In this document: positions 42,856 through 51,533 of the stretch, one piece after another
Numbering within the stretch: the stretch's first letter is position 1
Layout of the letters: each line of letters opens with the position of its first letter
Assembly: GCF_003050925.1 (NCBI RefSeq)
Contig: NZ_QAOV01000004.1
Span: 62,001 to 126,000 of the forward strand
Direction: 5' to 3'
Length of the DNA: 64,000 bases
From: Pseudomonas sp. GV085
GTDB taxonomy: Bacteria > Pseudomonadota > Gammaproteobacteria > Pseudomonadales > Pseudomonadaceae
Notes under the pieces: generated by a model
Told to the model about the DNA's origin: nothing
The model's database searches: none
The model's input: the letters and a program-made list of their open reading frames with translations, nothing else
Position numbers and translations under genes: made by a program

Positions 42856-43499
42856 ACAGGGTCAATCCGTCCGGGTTTCGCCGCCGTTTTGTGGCTGTGG
42901 CTGCCACGCTCGGCTGGGCGGGATTGAGCATCCAGATGTACCTGATTTTCCATTCACGCTGGACGCTGGGCGCCAGCCTTATCGGCGGGCTGATGAGTTT
43001 TTTCAGCTATTTCACCGTGCTGAGCAACACCCTGGTGGCGACCGTGCTGTCCTGTGAATGGACAACCCGCGAGTCAGCCGCGCGTCGCTGGTTCCTGCAG
43101 CCTTGGGTCAGCAGTGCGATTGCCGTGAGCATCGCCGTGGTGAGCCTGGCCTACAACCTGCTGCTGCGCCACTTGTGGCATCCCGAGGGCTGGCAATGGC
43201 TGGCCGATGAGTTGTTGCATGACATCATGCCAGTGCTGTTTCTGGGGTATTGGTGGCGTTATGTGCCCAAGGGCACATTGCGCGTGTGGCACATCGCGCT
43301 GTGGGTGATTTATCCGCTGGTTTATTTTGGCTATGCACTGCTGCGCGGGCATCTGCTGGCGGTTTATCCGTATCCGTTCATCGATGTCGAGAAGCTGGGT
43401 TATCCACAGGTGTTCATCAATGCCGGCGGGTTGTTGGCGGGGTTTGTAGTGATTGCGTTGCTGGTGATCGGGCTGGATCGGTGGCGGGCTCGAAGGTGA
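42852..43499 (+). CDS. Pr6Pr-type integral membrane protein
   Basis: A 215-residue protein with six hydrophobic helices, including [32 protein letters not shown] and [16 protein letters not shown], the sequence style of Pr6Pr/FAR-17a-like membrane proteins. Function is not established. The start is GTG 42852, overlapping the VF530-type stop by four bases, so the two are coupled. Confidence 0.87.
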   Translation: MNRVNPSGFRRRFVAVAATLGWAGLSIQMYLIFHSRWTLGASLIGGLMSFFSYFTVLSNTLVATVLSCEWTTRESAARRWFLQPWVSSAIAVSIAVVSLAYNLLLRHLWHPEGWQWLADELLHDIMPVLFLGYWWRYVPKGTLRVWHIALWVIYPLVYFGYALLRGHLLAVYPYPFIDVEKLGYPQVFINAGGLLAGFVVIALLVIGLDRWRARR

Positions 43500-43523
43500 G
43501 TGCCATGGGTATGTTGATCCCCT

Positions 43524-43657
43524 TTGTGGCGAGGGAGCTTGCTCCCGATCGGCTGCGAAGCAGCCGTTAAATCTGCTTATTGGGTTTTTCAGAAAAACCA
43601 AGTTGCAGGTTTTGGCACTGCTGCGCAGCGCAGCGGGAGCAAGCTCCCTCGCCACAT
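43524..43657. repeat. REP doublet, third class
   Basis: TTGTGGCGAGGGAGCTTGCT and its inverted partner AGCAAGCTCCCTCGCCACA bracket about 95 bp that contain a smaller palindrome (GGCTGCGAAGCAGCC). It ends 11 bp from the stop of the adjacent gene remnant. Confidence 0.88.
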
Positions 43658-43668
43658 TGTGACGCCAG

Positions 43669-43740
43669 TCACTCCTCGGTGCTGTTATCCAGCTTCCAGT
43701 ACCCAACCGCCTTGACGCACTGCTCGTGCAGCCGGTGATT
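43669..43740 (-). pseudogene. 3' remnant of a siderophore-interacting protein gene
   Basis: Reading the minus strand gives HRLHEQCVKAVGYWKLDNST and then EE-stop. This matches the C-terminus of the intact protein at 51858-52640 (HGLDEQFVKAVGYWKLAGSD, then EE-stop). Only about 23 codons remain; upstream the sequence switches directly to transposase code at about 43730. The DNA match to the intact copy is clear but diverged, so it is not a recent duplication. Confidence 0.85.
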
Positions 43741-43953
43741 GCTCTGCGCAGCATGAAGCGTAAACCTGAGTCGGGTTTGCCGAGTCTGTTTGATTGTCCC
43801 AAGTGCCGGCAGCACAACTTCATTGAGCGTATGTTCGGCTGGCTGAAAGAAAACCGCCGCATCGTTACGCACTTCGACAAACTCGCGAAAAGTTATGCGG
43901 CGATGGTCTCGCTGGTATGTGCCATGCGGTGTTTACGACATTACTTTTCGTAA
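43727..43953 (+). mobile_element. C-terminal remnant of an IS5-type DDE transposase
   Basis: About 75 codons read IALRSMKRKPESGLPSLFD, then NFIERMFGWLKENRRIVTHF and DKLAKSYAAMVSL. The ERMFGWLKENRR...DK pattern is the C-terminal glutamate region of IS5-family transposases. There is no start codon or N-terminal DDE part, and I see no terminal inverted repeats, so it is a dead fragment. It abuts the siderophore-protein remnant and marks the left edge of fimbrial cluster 1. Confidence 0.82.
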
Positions 43954-44254
43954 AGAGTCTAAGTCAATCTGTTTGTAGGTGAGTTCTTACATGCGGAAGG
44001 TTAACTTGTTGGTTTTATTTGTGTTTTTGCAATATTCAGGTTTCATTTTTCCTACGTTGACTGGTGAAAAATCCTACTTACTTTTCCTAGGATTTAGTCG
44101 AGTATGCCCCGGCGTTGAAAGCCCAGACAAATAGCTATTTTGGCTCCAGCCCATAGTGATGACTTGTCAGCGTCTATTCGTTAATAAAAAGGGAAGTCTC
44201 GGCTTTGTTCGAGCTTTCAATTGTCCGGCCCATTTGAAGTAACAGGTATTTACC
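43954..44254. promoter_or_regulatory. AT-rich leader of fimbrial cluster 1 with a conserved block
   Basis: This 300-bp gap is AT-rich against its neighbours and holds no gene. At 44074-44121 it contains CTTACTTT..., then TCG-N-GTATGCC, then CGGCGTTGAAAG, which closely matches 53594-53643 before the pilin of cluster 2. Near the start codon AACAGGTA is also shared. It probably contains the pilin promoter and a regulator site, but I cannot assign -35/-10. Confidence 0.7.
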
Positions 44255-44758
44255 ATGTTCAAAAAAATCGCAATCGCTACTCCTCTGGCCGTTCTGGCAC
44301 TGAGTTCTTCCATGGCTTTTGCAGCAGGTGAAGCGCGTCATTCCATTAATCTGGTTGCATCGGTTCCAACCGAGGAGTTCCACGTACTGCCGGTGGATCC
44401 GGATCTGATCACTAAAGATCAACGATTGAGCTACAACCCGGTTTCCGGTGATCTGAGCACTTTGCGTGCGCAATTCGACACCAAAAACACCAATGGCTCG
44501 ATTGCCGCCAGCCTTGAAAGTGAAGCGTTCCTGTTCAACGGTGCAGACGCGGATAAGGTTCCCTTGACGGTGACGTTCAATGGTAAAACGCTGAAACATA
44601 CGGCGGCTGAGGAAGTCGTCAGCGAGACCGAGTCCACTCCGGGCAAGCGTGTCGAACTGGTCATTGCTCCCACCAAGCCAGGTGCTGGCTATAAGCCGGG
44701 TGACTACACCGGTGCGGTCACCATGATCTTTGATGCAGTGCCAACAGTGACGCCTTGA
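44255..44758 (+). CDS. CS1-type fimbrial major pilin (cluster 1)
   Basis: A 167-residue secreted subunit: signal peptide MFKKIAIATPLAVLALSSSM-AFAA, then SINLVASVPTEEFHVLPVDP, which is the N-terminal donor/pilin strand of CS1/CblA-type subunits, and a C-terminal YKPGDYTGAVTMIFDA strand. No cysteines in the mature part, as usual in this class. ATG 44255 follows AACAGGTATTTACC. Two hairpins, one terminator-like, separate it from the usher gene, so pilin mRNA should be the most abundant product. About half identical to its counterpart at 53728. Confidence 0.9.
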   Translation: MFKKIAIATPLAVLALSSSMAFAAGEARHSINLVASVPTEEFHVLPVDPDLITKDQRLSYNPVSGDLSTLRAQFDTKNTNGSIAASLESEAFLFNGADADKVPLTVTFNGKTLKHTAAEEVVSETESTPGKRVELVIAPTKPGAGYKPGDYTGAVTMIFDAVPTVTP

Positions 44759-44769
44759 TGTCTTGAATG

Positions 44770-44838
44770 CTTGTGAGCGCAAAGCTCACAAGGCATCAAA
44801 AACCGGTCGGCAGTCTCCCCTGTCGGCCGGGCTTTTTA
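44770..44838 (+). terminator. Two hairpins, probable partial terminator, between pilin and usher
   Basis: CTTGTGAGC / GCTCACAAG (44770-44792) is perfect. The second stem, CCGGTCGGCAG / CTGTCGGCCGG (44803-44830), is followed by GCTTTTTACA, typical of Rho-independent termination. Confidence 0.8.
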
Positions 44839-44873
44839 CAGCGTTAACCGTTCATTCTCAGAGTATTCCGTTC

Positions 44874-47396
44874 ATGTTCCCGATGACTCCCATCGCGGCT
44901 GCGCTCGCACTTTTTTTTTGCGCAAGTGCACTGGCCGCGCCAACTGACAATGGCACGACACCCCGCAGTTTGCTCGCTCAGGCCAAAGGTTTGCCGTCCG
45001 AGTTCGAAGAGCACTTCTTCGATGTGCCTTTGGCGGTTCGGGTGGAACTTGATCAACAATTTCTGGGTGAGGCGATGATCGTATTGTCCCGCGATGATCG
45101 CATCACCCTGCTTGAGTTTGCCGATGTCAGCGATAGCAACATTCTCGCCAGTGAGCGTGAAACCTGGGCGGCTTACCTGCAAAAAGGCGTGGCCCTTGGC
45201 GCCTGCGAAGGCAGTTGCCCGGAGCAGATGCTGGCCGTGCATTACAACCTTCAGAATTCATTGGTGTCGATTCTCACTGAAAATGCCGAGCGCGACACTC
45301 AAACCAAGCGTTATTACCAGCAGCCGGAAGGCGGCAGCACAGGGTTGATCTTGCGCAACCAGCTGAACCTCAACGGTGGCCAGGATCAGGACCTGGGTGG
45401 GCGATATGGGCTGGAGGCCAGCAGCAGCCTGGGCAACTGGACCCAGAATCTGAATATGCAGCTAGCCCGTCTGGGCGGCCCGGATGACAAGCTTTATCAC
45501 GCGATACATGAGCTTTACAGCCAACGTGAGTTGGAGGGCAATTTTATGCGCCTGGGTTATTTCACCCCCAACTCCGAAGGCCTGAGCCGCCAGCCACGTT
45601 CGTTTGGTGCCAGCCCCGACACGGCCGTGGGCCTCATGTACGGAAGCTCCGACAGCCTGGCGATCAACAGCCCCAAGCCCAGCGTTTACCCGATCTATGT
45701 CACCGCCAACCGTCAGGCCTCGGTGGAGATTTTTCGCAATGGCTTGCTGATCAATACCCAACCGGTCGATGCCGGCTTGCAAACCCTGGATACGCGGCCC
45801 TTGCCCGGCGGGATCTACGAAGTGGAAGTGCGCTTGATCGAAGACGGTCAAATCACCTCCACTACCCAGGAACTGGTGTACAAACCGAGCAACTGGCGCA
45901 ATTACGATGAGCGCTGGCGCTACAACCTGTTCGCCGGGCAGGAAAGCAAGTTGTTGAGCAACTGGGATGAGCAGGCTTACGGCGACATGACCGCCGGCGC
46001 CGCCTTCAACTACCTGCTGCATCCACGGCTCATTCTCGGCGTCTCGGGGCGCCAGGTTCGGGACGCACTGCAATATGGCTCGTCGGTCGATTGGACCCTG
46101 GCTGACAACACCAGCCTCTTTGCCAACGTGTATCAGACCCAGGACCATGGCACCGGTCTTGATGTGCAAGCGATGTACAACTATGGCACCGGAAGTGTAT
46201 TCGCCACCCATAACCGCAGTTGGCTGGACACCACCAAAATCTACGAAACCCTGCCCGATGGCACTCGGGTGCGGCAGCGCAATGTGTTTGTCGGCCAGAC
46301 CAGCACTTCGTCGTTGTCGGTGAATCATCGGATCAGCAGCAGAAGCTCGCTCAACGGCCGAATCTCTCACACCGACGGCAACAGTGAAGGCGTAGGCCTG
46401 GATCTGGGCTGGACCCAGCGCACCCAGCTGTTCGGCAGCGATGGCAACTGGCGATTCTCGGTATTTGACCGGCCCGGCACTTTCAGCAGCGGTGACCAAC
46501 GCAACCGTGGCTTCGACCTGACCGTCAGCCTCGCGCTGGGCGGACCGGGTGAGCAATGGTCCGGCAGCATCGGTTCGCGCACTTCCCGTGATGGGGGCCG
46601 CGATAACAACGCCTCGCTGACCTACCGCAAAGACCTGCAGGACCATGTGCTGCAAAACGTGTCGGCCACCGCGATTACCGATACCTACGGGGTCGGGCTG
46701 TCCGGCCTGACGAACTTCCAGACCGAAGCCATCAACGGCGATGCCTTCGTCCAGCGTTCGTCGTTCAATGGCAACTACACCGGCGGGTTGAACCTGGACA
46801 GCACCGTTGCCGTGGGCGGCCAGCACGTCGTCATGACGAGCCAGCATCAAGGCAGCGGTGCCGGGATGATCATCGACGTCGAATCCGACCTCGATGAAAT
46901 CGCCCTGCGCGCCGACGACTTGACCGGTGGCAGCACCGCCTTGCGTCCCGGGCGCAACTTCATCCCGATCACTGCCTACAAGAGCAGTTCGGTGAGCTTC
47001 GACTTTGAAGGCAACCACCCGCCAGCGGCCAGTATCCAGCCGGCCCGCACCAGTTATCACCTGAACAAGGGCGGCGTGGACTACCGCAAGATCACCATCA
47101 GCAAAACCCTGACCGTGCTCGGCCGCCTGGTCGACCCCCAGGGCAAACCGCTCAAGGGCCACCACATCATCAACCACGCCAGCCGTGGCGTGAGTGAAGT
47201 GGACGGGTTCTTCTCCATGGAAATGAAGGCCGGTTCGCCGACCCTGGAAGTGCGTTACGGCAACCAGTTGTTGTGCCAGTTCCGACTTGATCCGAGCAGT
47301 GCGCGCAATGAGAACGATGTGTTGATGATCGGGGATTTGCGTTGTACGCCGGATACGTTGGCGGATACCACCAATGCCGTACAGAGAGCCGGCTGA
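44874..47396 (+). CDS. CS1/CblC-type fimbrial usher (cluster 1)
   Basis: An 840-residue outer-membrane assembly channel. Signal peptide MFPMTPIAAALALFFCASAL-AA; N-terminal domain with GLPSEFEEHFFDVPLAVRVE; central barrel rich in alternating strands; C-terminal TcfC/CS1-usher domain with HLNKGGVDYRK, LTVLGRLVDPQGKPLKGHHI and FFSMEMKAGSPTLEV. It is of the alternate chaperone-usher class, not FimD-like. ATG 44874 is chosen by the signal peptide and by the matching start of the 54329 paralogue. It should secrete and order the pilins with the chaperone at 48750. Confidence 0.92.
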   Translation: MFPMTPIAAALALFFCASALAAPTDNGTTPRSLLAQAKGLPSEFEEHFFDVPLAVRVELDQQFLGEAMIVLSRDDRITLLEFADVSDSNILASERETWAAYLQKGVALGACEGSCPEQMLAVHYNLQNSLVSILTENAERDTQTKRYYQQPEGGSTGLILRNQLNLNGGQDQDLGGRYGLEASSSLGNWTQNLNMQLARLGGPDDKLYHAIHELYSQRELEGNFMRLGYFTPNSEGLSRQPRSFGASPDTAVGLMYGSSDSLAINSPKPSVYPIYVTANRQASVEIFRNGLLINTQPVDAGLQTLDTRPLPGGIYEVEVRLIEDGQITSTTQELVYKPSNWRNYDERWRYNLFAGQESKLLSNWDEQAYGDMTAGAAFNYLLHPRLILGVSGRQVRDALQYGSSVDWTLADNTSLFANVYQTQDHGTGLDVQAMYNYGTGSVFATHNRSWLDTTKIYETLPDGTRVRQRNVFVGQTSTSSLSVNHRISSRSSLNGRISHTDGNSEGVGLDLGWTQRTQLFGSDGNWRFSVFDRPGTFSSGDQRNRGFDLTVSLALGGPGEQWSGSIGSRTSRDGGRDNNASLTYRKDLQDHVLQNVSATAITDTYGVGLSGLTNFQTEAINGDAFVQRSSFNGNYTGGLNLDSTVAVGGQHVVMTSQHQGSGAGMIIDVESDLDEIALRADDLTGGSTALRPGRNFIPITAYKSSSVSFDFEGNHPPAASIQPARTSYHLNKGGVDYRKITISKTLTVLGRLVDPQGKPLKGHHIINHASRGVSEVDGFFSMEMKAGSPTLEVRYGNQLLCQFRLDPSSARNENDVLMIGDLRCTPDTLADTTNAVQRAG

Positions 47397-47430
47397 TGAA
47401 GGTTACCTACTATTTGGAGCGCGTAAAACG

Positions 47431-48690
47431 ATGAGCTTTTGGACTATTTATCAATGGCACACGCTAAGGGTGATCCTGGTCGGCTGCTGTCTGTCGGTCT
47501 CGGCCATGGAGGCTGGGGCGGTCGTTAAGCAGGTTACAGCCACCTTCAACCCGGATCCGGGGAATCCGCTGAAAAACGAATTCAAGAACACGACACCCAA
47601 TGAAGGGGTCTGCCAGACGCTGCAGCAGCACTGCAAGGCCCACAATGTATTCAGTCTGCGCTCTCACGAGGTAATTGCGCTCAACGGCCCTATCGAGCCC
47701 AACCACGCAGACGTACGAAAGGGGGCGATGATCAAGACGCCGGCGGGCTGGCGCACCTTGACGGTCAAGGAGCGCCAATCCGGCGAAGAGACCACGGTGG
47801 AAGTACGTATTGCCGGGATAGCCGGTCGCTATGAACTGAGTCACACAGTGCAGGAGCTCACCGGCAACCCTGATAACTATAGGGGTCATAGAGCGTTGTG
47901 GGGGGAGCGTTGGGACAATCCGCCGAGTCCTTGTATTTCCATCGTCAGCGCCTATTACGGTCCTGACCACTACGCGTTCTTCTGGCTGACCCCTGAGGAA
48001 GCGGTGTGTAACAAGCAGGCCAAGTTCCTGATTCCCGGCTTTGGCTATCGGGGCCTGGACTTCGTCTATGAACTGCGTACGCCCAATCCGCTGAAGATGT
48101 CCACGGGGATCTATGAGGGTACACAGGTCTACTCGATCGGACCTAACGGCGATTTCGATCTTGGCGACATCGTCGTTCCTTCAGACGCGGTCATCCAGCT
48201 CGACTTCACCCTGACCGTCGAACACACCCTCAAAGTCGAAATACCTCCCGGCGGTAACAAGGTTGAATTGGTGCCTCAAGGCGGCTGGCAGGCATGGCTG
48301 AATCAGGGGCGTAGACCCACGCGGCTGTTCCGTGACCAGACATTTAATATCTCTTCGTCGAACCGCTTCAAGATGCAGTTGGAGTGCCAATACTCCGATA
48401 GCAATACCTGCGCTGTGCGCGATCCCGAATCCGATCATATTGTGCCACTCAATATCAGTGTGAGTTTGCCCAACGGCCTGACAGACGCCAACGGGCAACC
48501 GGTCAAACTTCGTCCATTGCGGCTCGACGGCAGTGGTACCGAGCTGTTTCAACCTGGTTTCTATGTCGATCGCAAACCGGGAACCTTGCACTTCGAGATC
48601 ACCAGGGATCAGGTCGAACAAATGTTGAACGATGGTGCTGCAAAGCAATATTCGGGCAACGTCACGGTGATCTGGGATTCGGAAGTTTAA
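47431..48690 (+). CDS. CblD-like pilus biogenesis initiator/tip protein (cluster 1, first)
   Basis: A 419-residue secreted protein related to CblD/CooD, the minor tip subunits that start CS1-type pili. Signal peptide up to about VSAMEAGA; then TATFNPDPGNPLKNEFKNTT with paired cysteines (CQTLQQHC), central FFWLTPEEAVC and LDFVYELRTPNPLKMSTG. The pilin-like C-terminal half contains HTLKVEIPPGGN, GGWQAWLNQGRRPTRLFRDQ and a final NVTVIWDSEV strand for chaperone binding. ATG 47431 follows TTGGAGC; an in-frame ATG at 47374 overlaps the usher. Confidence 0.9.
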   Translation: MSFWTIYQWHTLRVILVGCCLSVSAMEAGAVVKQVTATFNPDPGNPLKNEFKNTTPNEGVCQTLQQHCKAHNVFSLRSHEVIALNGPIEPNHADVRKGAMIKTPAGWRTLTVKERQSGEETTVEVRIAGIAGRYELSHTVQELTGNPDNYRGHRALWGERWDNPPSPCISIVSAYYGPDHYAFFWLTPEEAVCNKQAKFLIPGFGYRGLDFVYELRTPNPLKMSTGIYEGTQVYSIGPNGDFDLGDIVVPSDAVIQLDFTLTVEHTLKVEIPPGGNKVELVPQGGWQAWLNQGRRPTRLFRDQTFNISSSNRFKMQLECQYSDSNTCAVRDPESDHIVPLNISVSLPNGLTDANGQPVKLRPLRLDGSGTELFQPGFYVDRKPGTLHFEITRDQVEQMLNDGAAKQYSGNVTVIWDSEV

Positions 48691-48749
48691 GCGGCGTTCG
48701 GGCCATAACGGCCCGGTTCGGTTGTGTTTATTAATTGAGGTTTAACGTT

Positions 48750-49493
48750 ATGAAACACCTGTTGGCATTATTCGGTTTTTATCTGCTTTCTCAGGCGGCT
48801 CAAGCCGGGCCGCAGATCAATGTCGGGGTGGTGTACGACTACCTCGATGGCGATAAAAGCACCTACCTGAAACGGGTCTTCAACGGTGGCGACAGCACCG
48901 CCTTCGTCAAGGTCAATATCCTCGAGATCGTCTATGACGCCGATGGGAAGGCACGGGAAATCCCGCTGACCTCTCAGGCCGACGCCAGCGCCCGTGATGG
49001 TTTGATGGCCAGTCCGGCCAGGTTGATCGTGCCGGCCAATGGCATGCAGGGTACGCGGTTGTTGTACATGGGCGAGCGCGATAAAGAGCGTTACTTCCGG
49101 GTGCGCTTCGTTCCGGTAGTACCGGAGAAAGAAGATGAGTTCGCGGTGTCCACCGAAGAACGCGAAGACTACAAAAAAGGCCTGTCGGCCGGCGTTAACG
49201 TACTGGCTGGCTACGGCACAGTGTTTTTCGTGCGCCCCAAGGAAACACGCTTTGACAGCGTGATCGATAACGGCACGGCCAGCTATCAGATCCGCAACAA
49301 CGGCAACACGGTGGTGGTGATCGATGAGTTCAAGGACTGTTCAGTGAAAAGCGAGCAGGAGTGTCAACCCACTACCAAACATCACATTCTTGCCGGTCGG
49401 ACTTTCCAGTTCGATAAACAGCCAGGCCGTGAGTATCGCTTCAATCTGGTTGAGGGCACACAGACCAAGAGCCTGCGCGTGGCAGGGAACTAA
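48750..49493 (+). CDS. CS1-type periplasmic pilus chaperone (cluster 1)
   Basis: A 247-residue chaperone of the CooB/CblB class. Signal peptide MKHLLALFGFYLLSQAAQA, then GPQINVGVVYDYLDGDKSTY. LIVPANGMQGTRLLYMGERD and RYFRVRFVPVVPEKEDEF are the family core, which donates a strand to unfolded pilins. ATG 48750 follows TTGAGG; a TTG five codons upstream is less likely. A GGGCC/GGCCC hairpin (about 48700-48715) precedes it. Very similar to the chaperone at 58151, so the two may be interchangeable. Confidence 0.92.
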   Translation: MKHLLALFGFYLLSQAAQAGPQINVGVVYDYLDGDKSTYLKRVFNGGDSTAFVKVNILEIVYDADGKAREIPLTSQADASARDGLMASPARLIVPANGMQGTRLLYMGERDKERYFRVRFVPVVPEKEDEFAVSTEEREDYKKGLSAGVNVLAGYGTVFFVRPKETRFDSVIDNGTASYQIRNNGNTVVVIDEFKDCSVKSEQECQPTTKHHILAGRTFQFDKQPGREYRFNLVEGTQTKSLRVAGN

Positions 49494-49538
49494 CAATGAA
49501 GGCGCTCTTGACCTCAACCCAATGGCCTGCAAGTAACG

Positions 49539-50024
49539 GTGAAAAAAATGCTTCGTAAATTAGTCATGACGACCGTGTTGGTGATGACATCGGCGTTGGG
49601 ACCTGTGGCATTGGCCGCACGCTTCGTCGAGCAGTTTGAAGTGTCGGTCACCATTCCGACTGCGAGCTTTTATGTACTGCCTGTCGATCCGCAGCTGCTT
49701 GAGCGCGAACAGCGCCTGAGTTGGAACCCGGTCACTTCAACGCTCAGCCCGCTGCGCGCCAACTTTGATGTGAAGAATATCAATGGCGGGATATCGGCGC
49801 GCCTGAGTGAGCGGGCGTACTTGTCCAATGGCCAGGACGAGATCGACTTGAACGTGGCCTTCAACAAAGTCCCCCTGACGCTGGACAGCCAGCCGGTGGT
49901 GGACGACGCCCGGCCGGGCCGCCGGGTGATTCTGGAAATCGCTGCGCTGGAAGGCCCGGACGGCTTCAAGGCCGGCGACTACCACGGCAACGTGCATATG
50001 ATTTTCGAGGCGATGAGCCCGTGA
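49539..50024 (+). CDS. CS1-type second pilin (cluster 1)
   Basis: A 161-residue subunit with signal peptide ending GPVALAA and mature start RFVEQFEVSVTIPTASFYVL followed by PVDP, the same N-terminal pattern as the major pilin. It ends FKAGDYHGNVHMIFEA. The start is GTG 49539; an ATG at 49548 is possible. The stop overlaps the next gene (GTGA). It could be a minor or alternative shaft subunit. Confidence 0.87.
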   Translation: MKKMLRKLVMTTVLVMTSALGPVALAARFVEQFEVSVTIPTASFYVLPVDPQLLEREQRLSWNPVTSTLSPLRANFDVKNINGGISARLSERAYLSNGQDEIDLNVAFNKVPLTLDSQPVVDDARPGRRVILEIAALEGPDGFKAGDYHGNVHMIFEAMSP

Positions 50025-51304
50025 AACACCAGAGGGCATCAATGATGAAGTTTGTGAGCGGCAATGTGGATCGCATGTTCAGGCAGGTATGCCGCCGACT
50101 CTGGCTGGCCTTCCCAGCGGTGCTGTTTTCTTTATCGGCCCATGCGGTCGAGGTCGAGTTCAAGGCTTCGTTTCGCCCGGATGCGGGTGATCCACTGAAA
50201 AACGAGTTCACCAACACCACGCCGTCGAGCGGTTACTGCGCCAACTATCCGACCCGATGCAAGCTCAGTTTTCGACTGCCGTTGACGTTTAATTCCCGTA
50301 CGACCATTGAGGCCAATCATAGTGACCATCGTCAGGGCGCCACCCTCAAGGCGCCCGCCGATTGGCGGACGTTGACGGTGGTCAACCCTGCAACGGGTGA
50401 TGAAACCGAGGTGGAGCTGCGCATTTCGGGAATCGGCAGTGCTTACCTTCTGAGTCACAGCGCCGTGGAGCTTGTTCCGGGGGCGGTCAGCGTACTTGAT
50501 GCACACAGAAAATTATGGGGGAGCGACTGGCTCTATGCGCCCGGGCCTTGCTTAGGCACCGGCCTGGCACTGTATGGGGCCAGAGGTTATGCGTTCTTCT
50601 GGAAAACACCCGTTGAAGGGTTCTGTTCGAAGTTGGCCCGGTACCCGATACCTGGAATGGTGTATCAGTACCTTGATGTGGCGTATGAGCTGCGCACTCC
50701 TAAGCCTCTGGAAATGGACGCCGGCATTTACACGGGCAGTATTTCCTATAGCGTGGGGCCGTTCAAAGACTTCGATATGGGCGATGTAATGCTGCCCGGC
50801 GACGACAACATCGTCTTCAACTTCACCCTGACGGTGGAGCACACCCTCAAGGTCGAAATCCCGCCCGGTGGCAACCGTATCCAATTGGAGCCCCAGGGCG
50901 GCTGGCAAGCCTGGCTCAATCAGGGCCGCAAACCCGCAAAGTTGTTCCGCGACCAGACCTTCAACCTCTCGGCCAGTTCACGTTTCAAGATGCAGCTCGA
51001 GTGTGGCACGGGCCAGATTGGCGATACCTGCGCCGTGCAAAACGCTGCCGGTAGCCAGGTGCCGCTGGAGGTACTGGTGAGCTTGCCCAACGGCCTGACG
51101 AACATCGATGGTGGTGCGGTCAACCGCCTGCCGCTGCGGGTCAGCGGCGCGGGGACCGAGCTGTTTCAACCTTCCTTCTATGTCGACCGACGGCCTGGCA
51201 CCTTGCACTTCGAAGTGCAAAGGGAAGGTGTGGAAGAAATGCTCAAGCGCGAGGGCGATACCTGGTCGGGCACGGTGTCGGTGATCTGGGATTCGGAAGT
51301 GTGA
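50021..51304 (+). CDS. CblD-like pilus initiator/tip protein (cluster 1, second)
   Basis: A 427-residue paralogue of the protein at 47431. Signal region ends about LFSLSAHA; then ASFRPDAGDPLKNEFTNTTP, CANYPTRC, YAFFWKTPVEGFC, VAYELRTPKPLEMDAG, HTLKVEIPPGGN and the final VSVIWDSEV. It starts with GTG 50021 overlapping the second pilin stop by four bases, so this pilin/initiator pair is translated together. Its existence gives the cluster two possible tip adhesins. Confidence 0.88.
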   Translation: MKHQRASMMKFVSGNVDRMFRQVCRRLWLAFPAVLFSLSAHAVEVEFKASFRPDAGDPLKNEFTNTTPSSGYCANYPTRCKLSFRLPLTFNSRTTIEANHSDHRQGATLKAPADWRTLTVVNPATGDETEVELRISGIGSAYLLSHSAVELVPGAVSVLDAHRKLWGSDWLYAPGPCLGTGLALYGARGYAFFWKTPVEGFCSKLARYPIPGMVYQYLDVAYELRTPKPLEMDAGIYTGSISYSVGPFKDFDMGDVMLPGDDNIVFNFTLTVEHTLKVEIPPGGNRIQLEPQGGWQAWLNQGRKPAKLFRDQTFNLSASSRFKMQLECGTGQIGDTCAVQNAAGSQVPLEVLVSLPNGLTNIDGGAVNRLPLRVSGAGTELFQPSFYVDRRPGTLHFEVQREGVEEMLKREGDTWSGTVSVIWDSEV

Positions 51305-51394
51305 ATCGCTTTCCATGACTTGTACCGGGCGCTCAATAACTCCGTATGGTTAGGTGGGAATCATGTTTCCTGGAAAAAATATAATGGAGCGGCA

Positions 51395-51533
51395 ATGGGC
51401 CTCAGGTTCGTGCTGATGACGGCACTGGGTTGGTTCTCTGCCGTAACGAATGCTGCCGCGATCAATATCGACGCCTCTTTCAGGCCGGACACAGCCAGCG
51501 CAACGGGCCGATGATCAAGTTGCCGGGCTGGCC
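51395..51533 (+). pseudogene. Truncated third CblD-like gene
   Basis: ATG 51395 has a good GGAG site and starts a signal peptide (MGLRFVLMTALGWFSAVTNA) followed by INIDASFRPDTA, as in CblD proteins (KASFRPDAG). The frame stops at 51512-51514. A shifted frame right after reads GPMIKLPGW (compare GAMIKTPAGW in the first CblD), which shows an internal deletion and frameshift. The sequence then runs into REP DNA at 51531. Confidence 0.85.

Noticed and set aside
43727..43953. An active insertion sequence at the left edge of cluster 1
   Set aside because: Only the C-terminal part of a transposase remains, with no start, no DDE N-terminal part and no visible terminal inverted repeats.
43954..44254. 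A c-di-GMP (GEMM) riboswitch or sigma-54 promoter in the pilin leader
   Set aside because: I found neither the conserved GEMM core nor a GG-N10-GC (-24/-12) element at a suitable place in either pilin leader.
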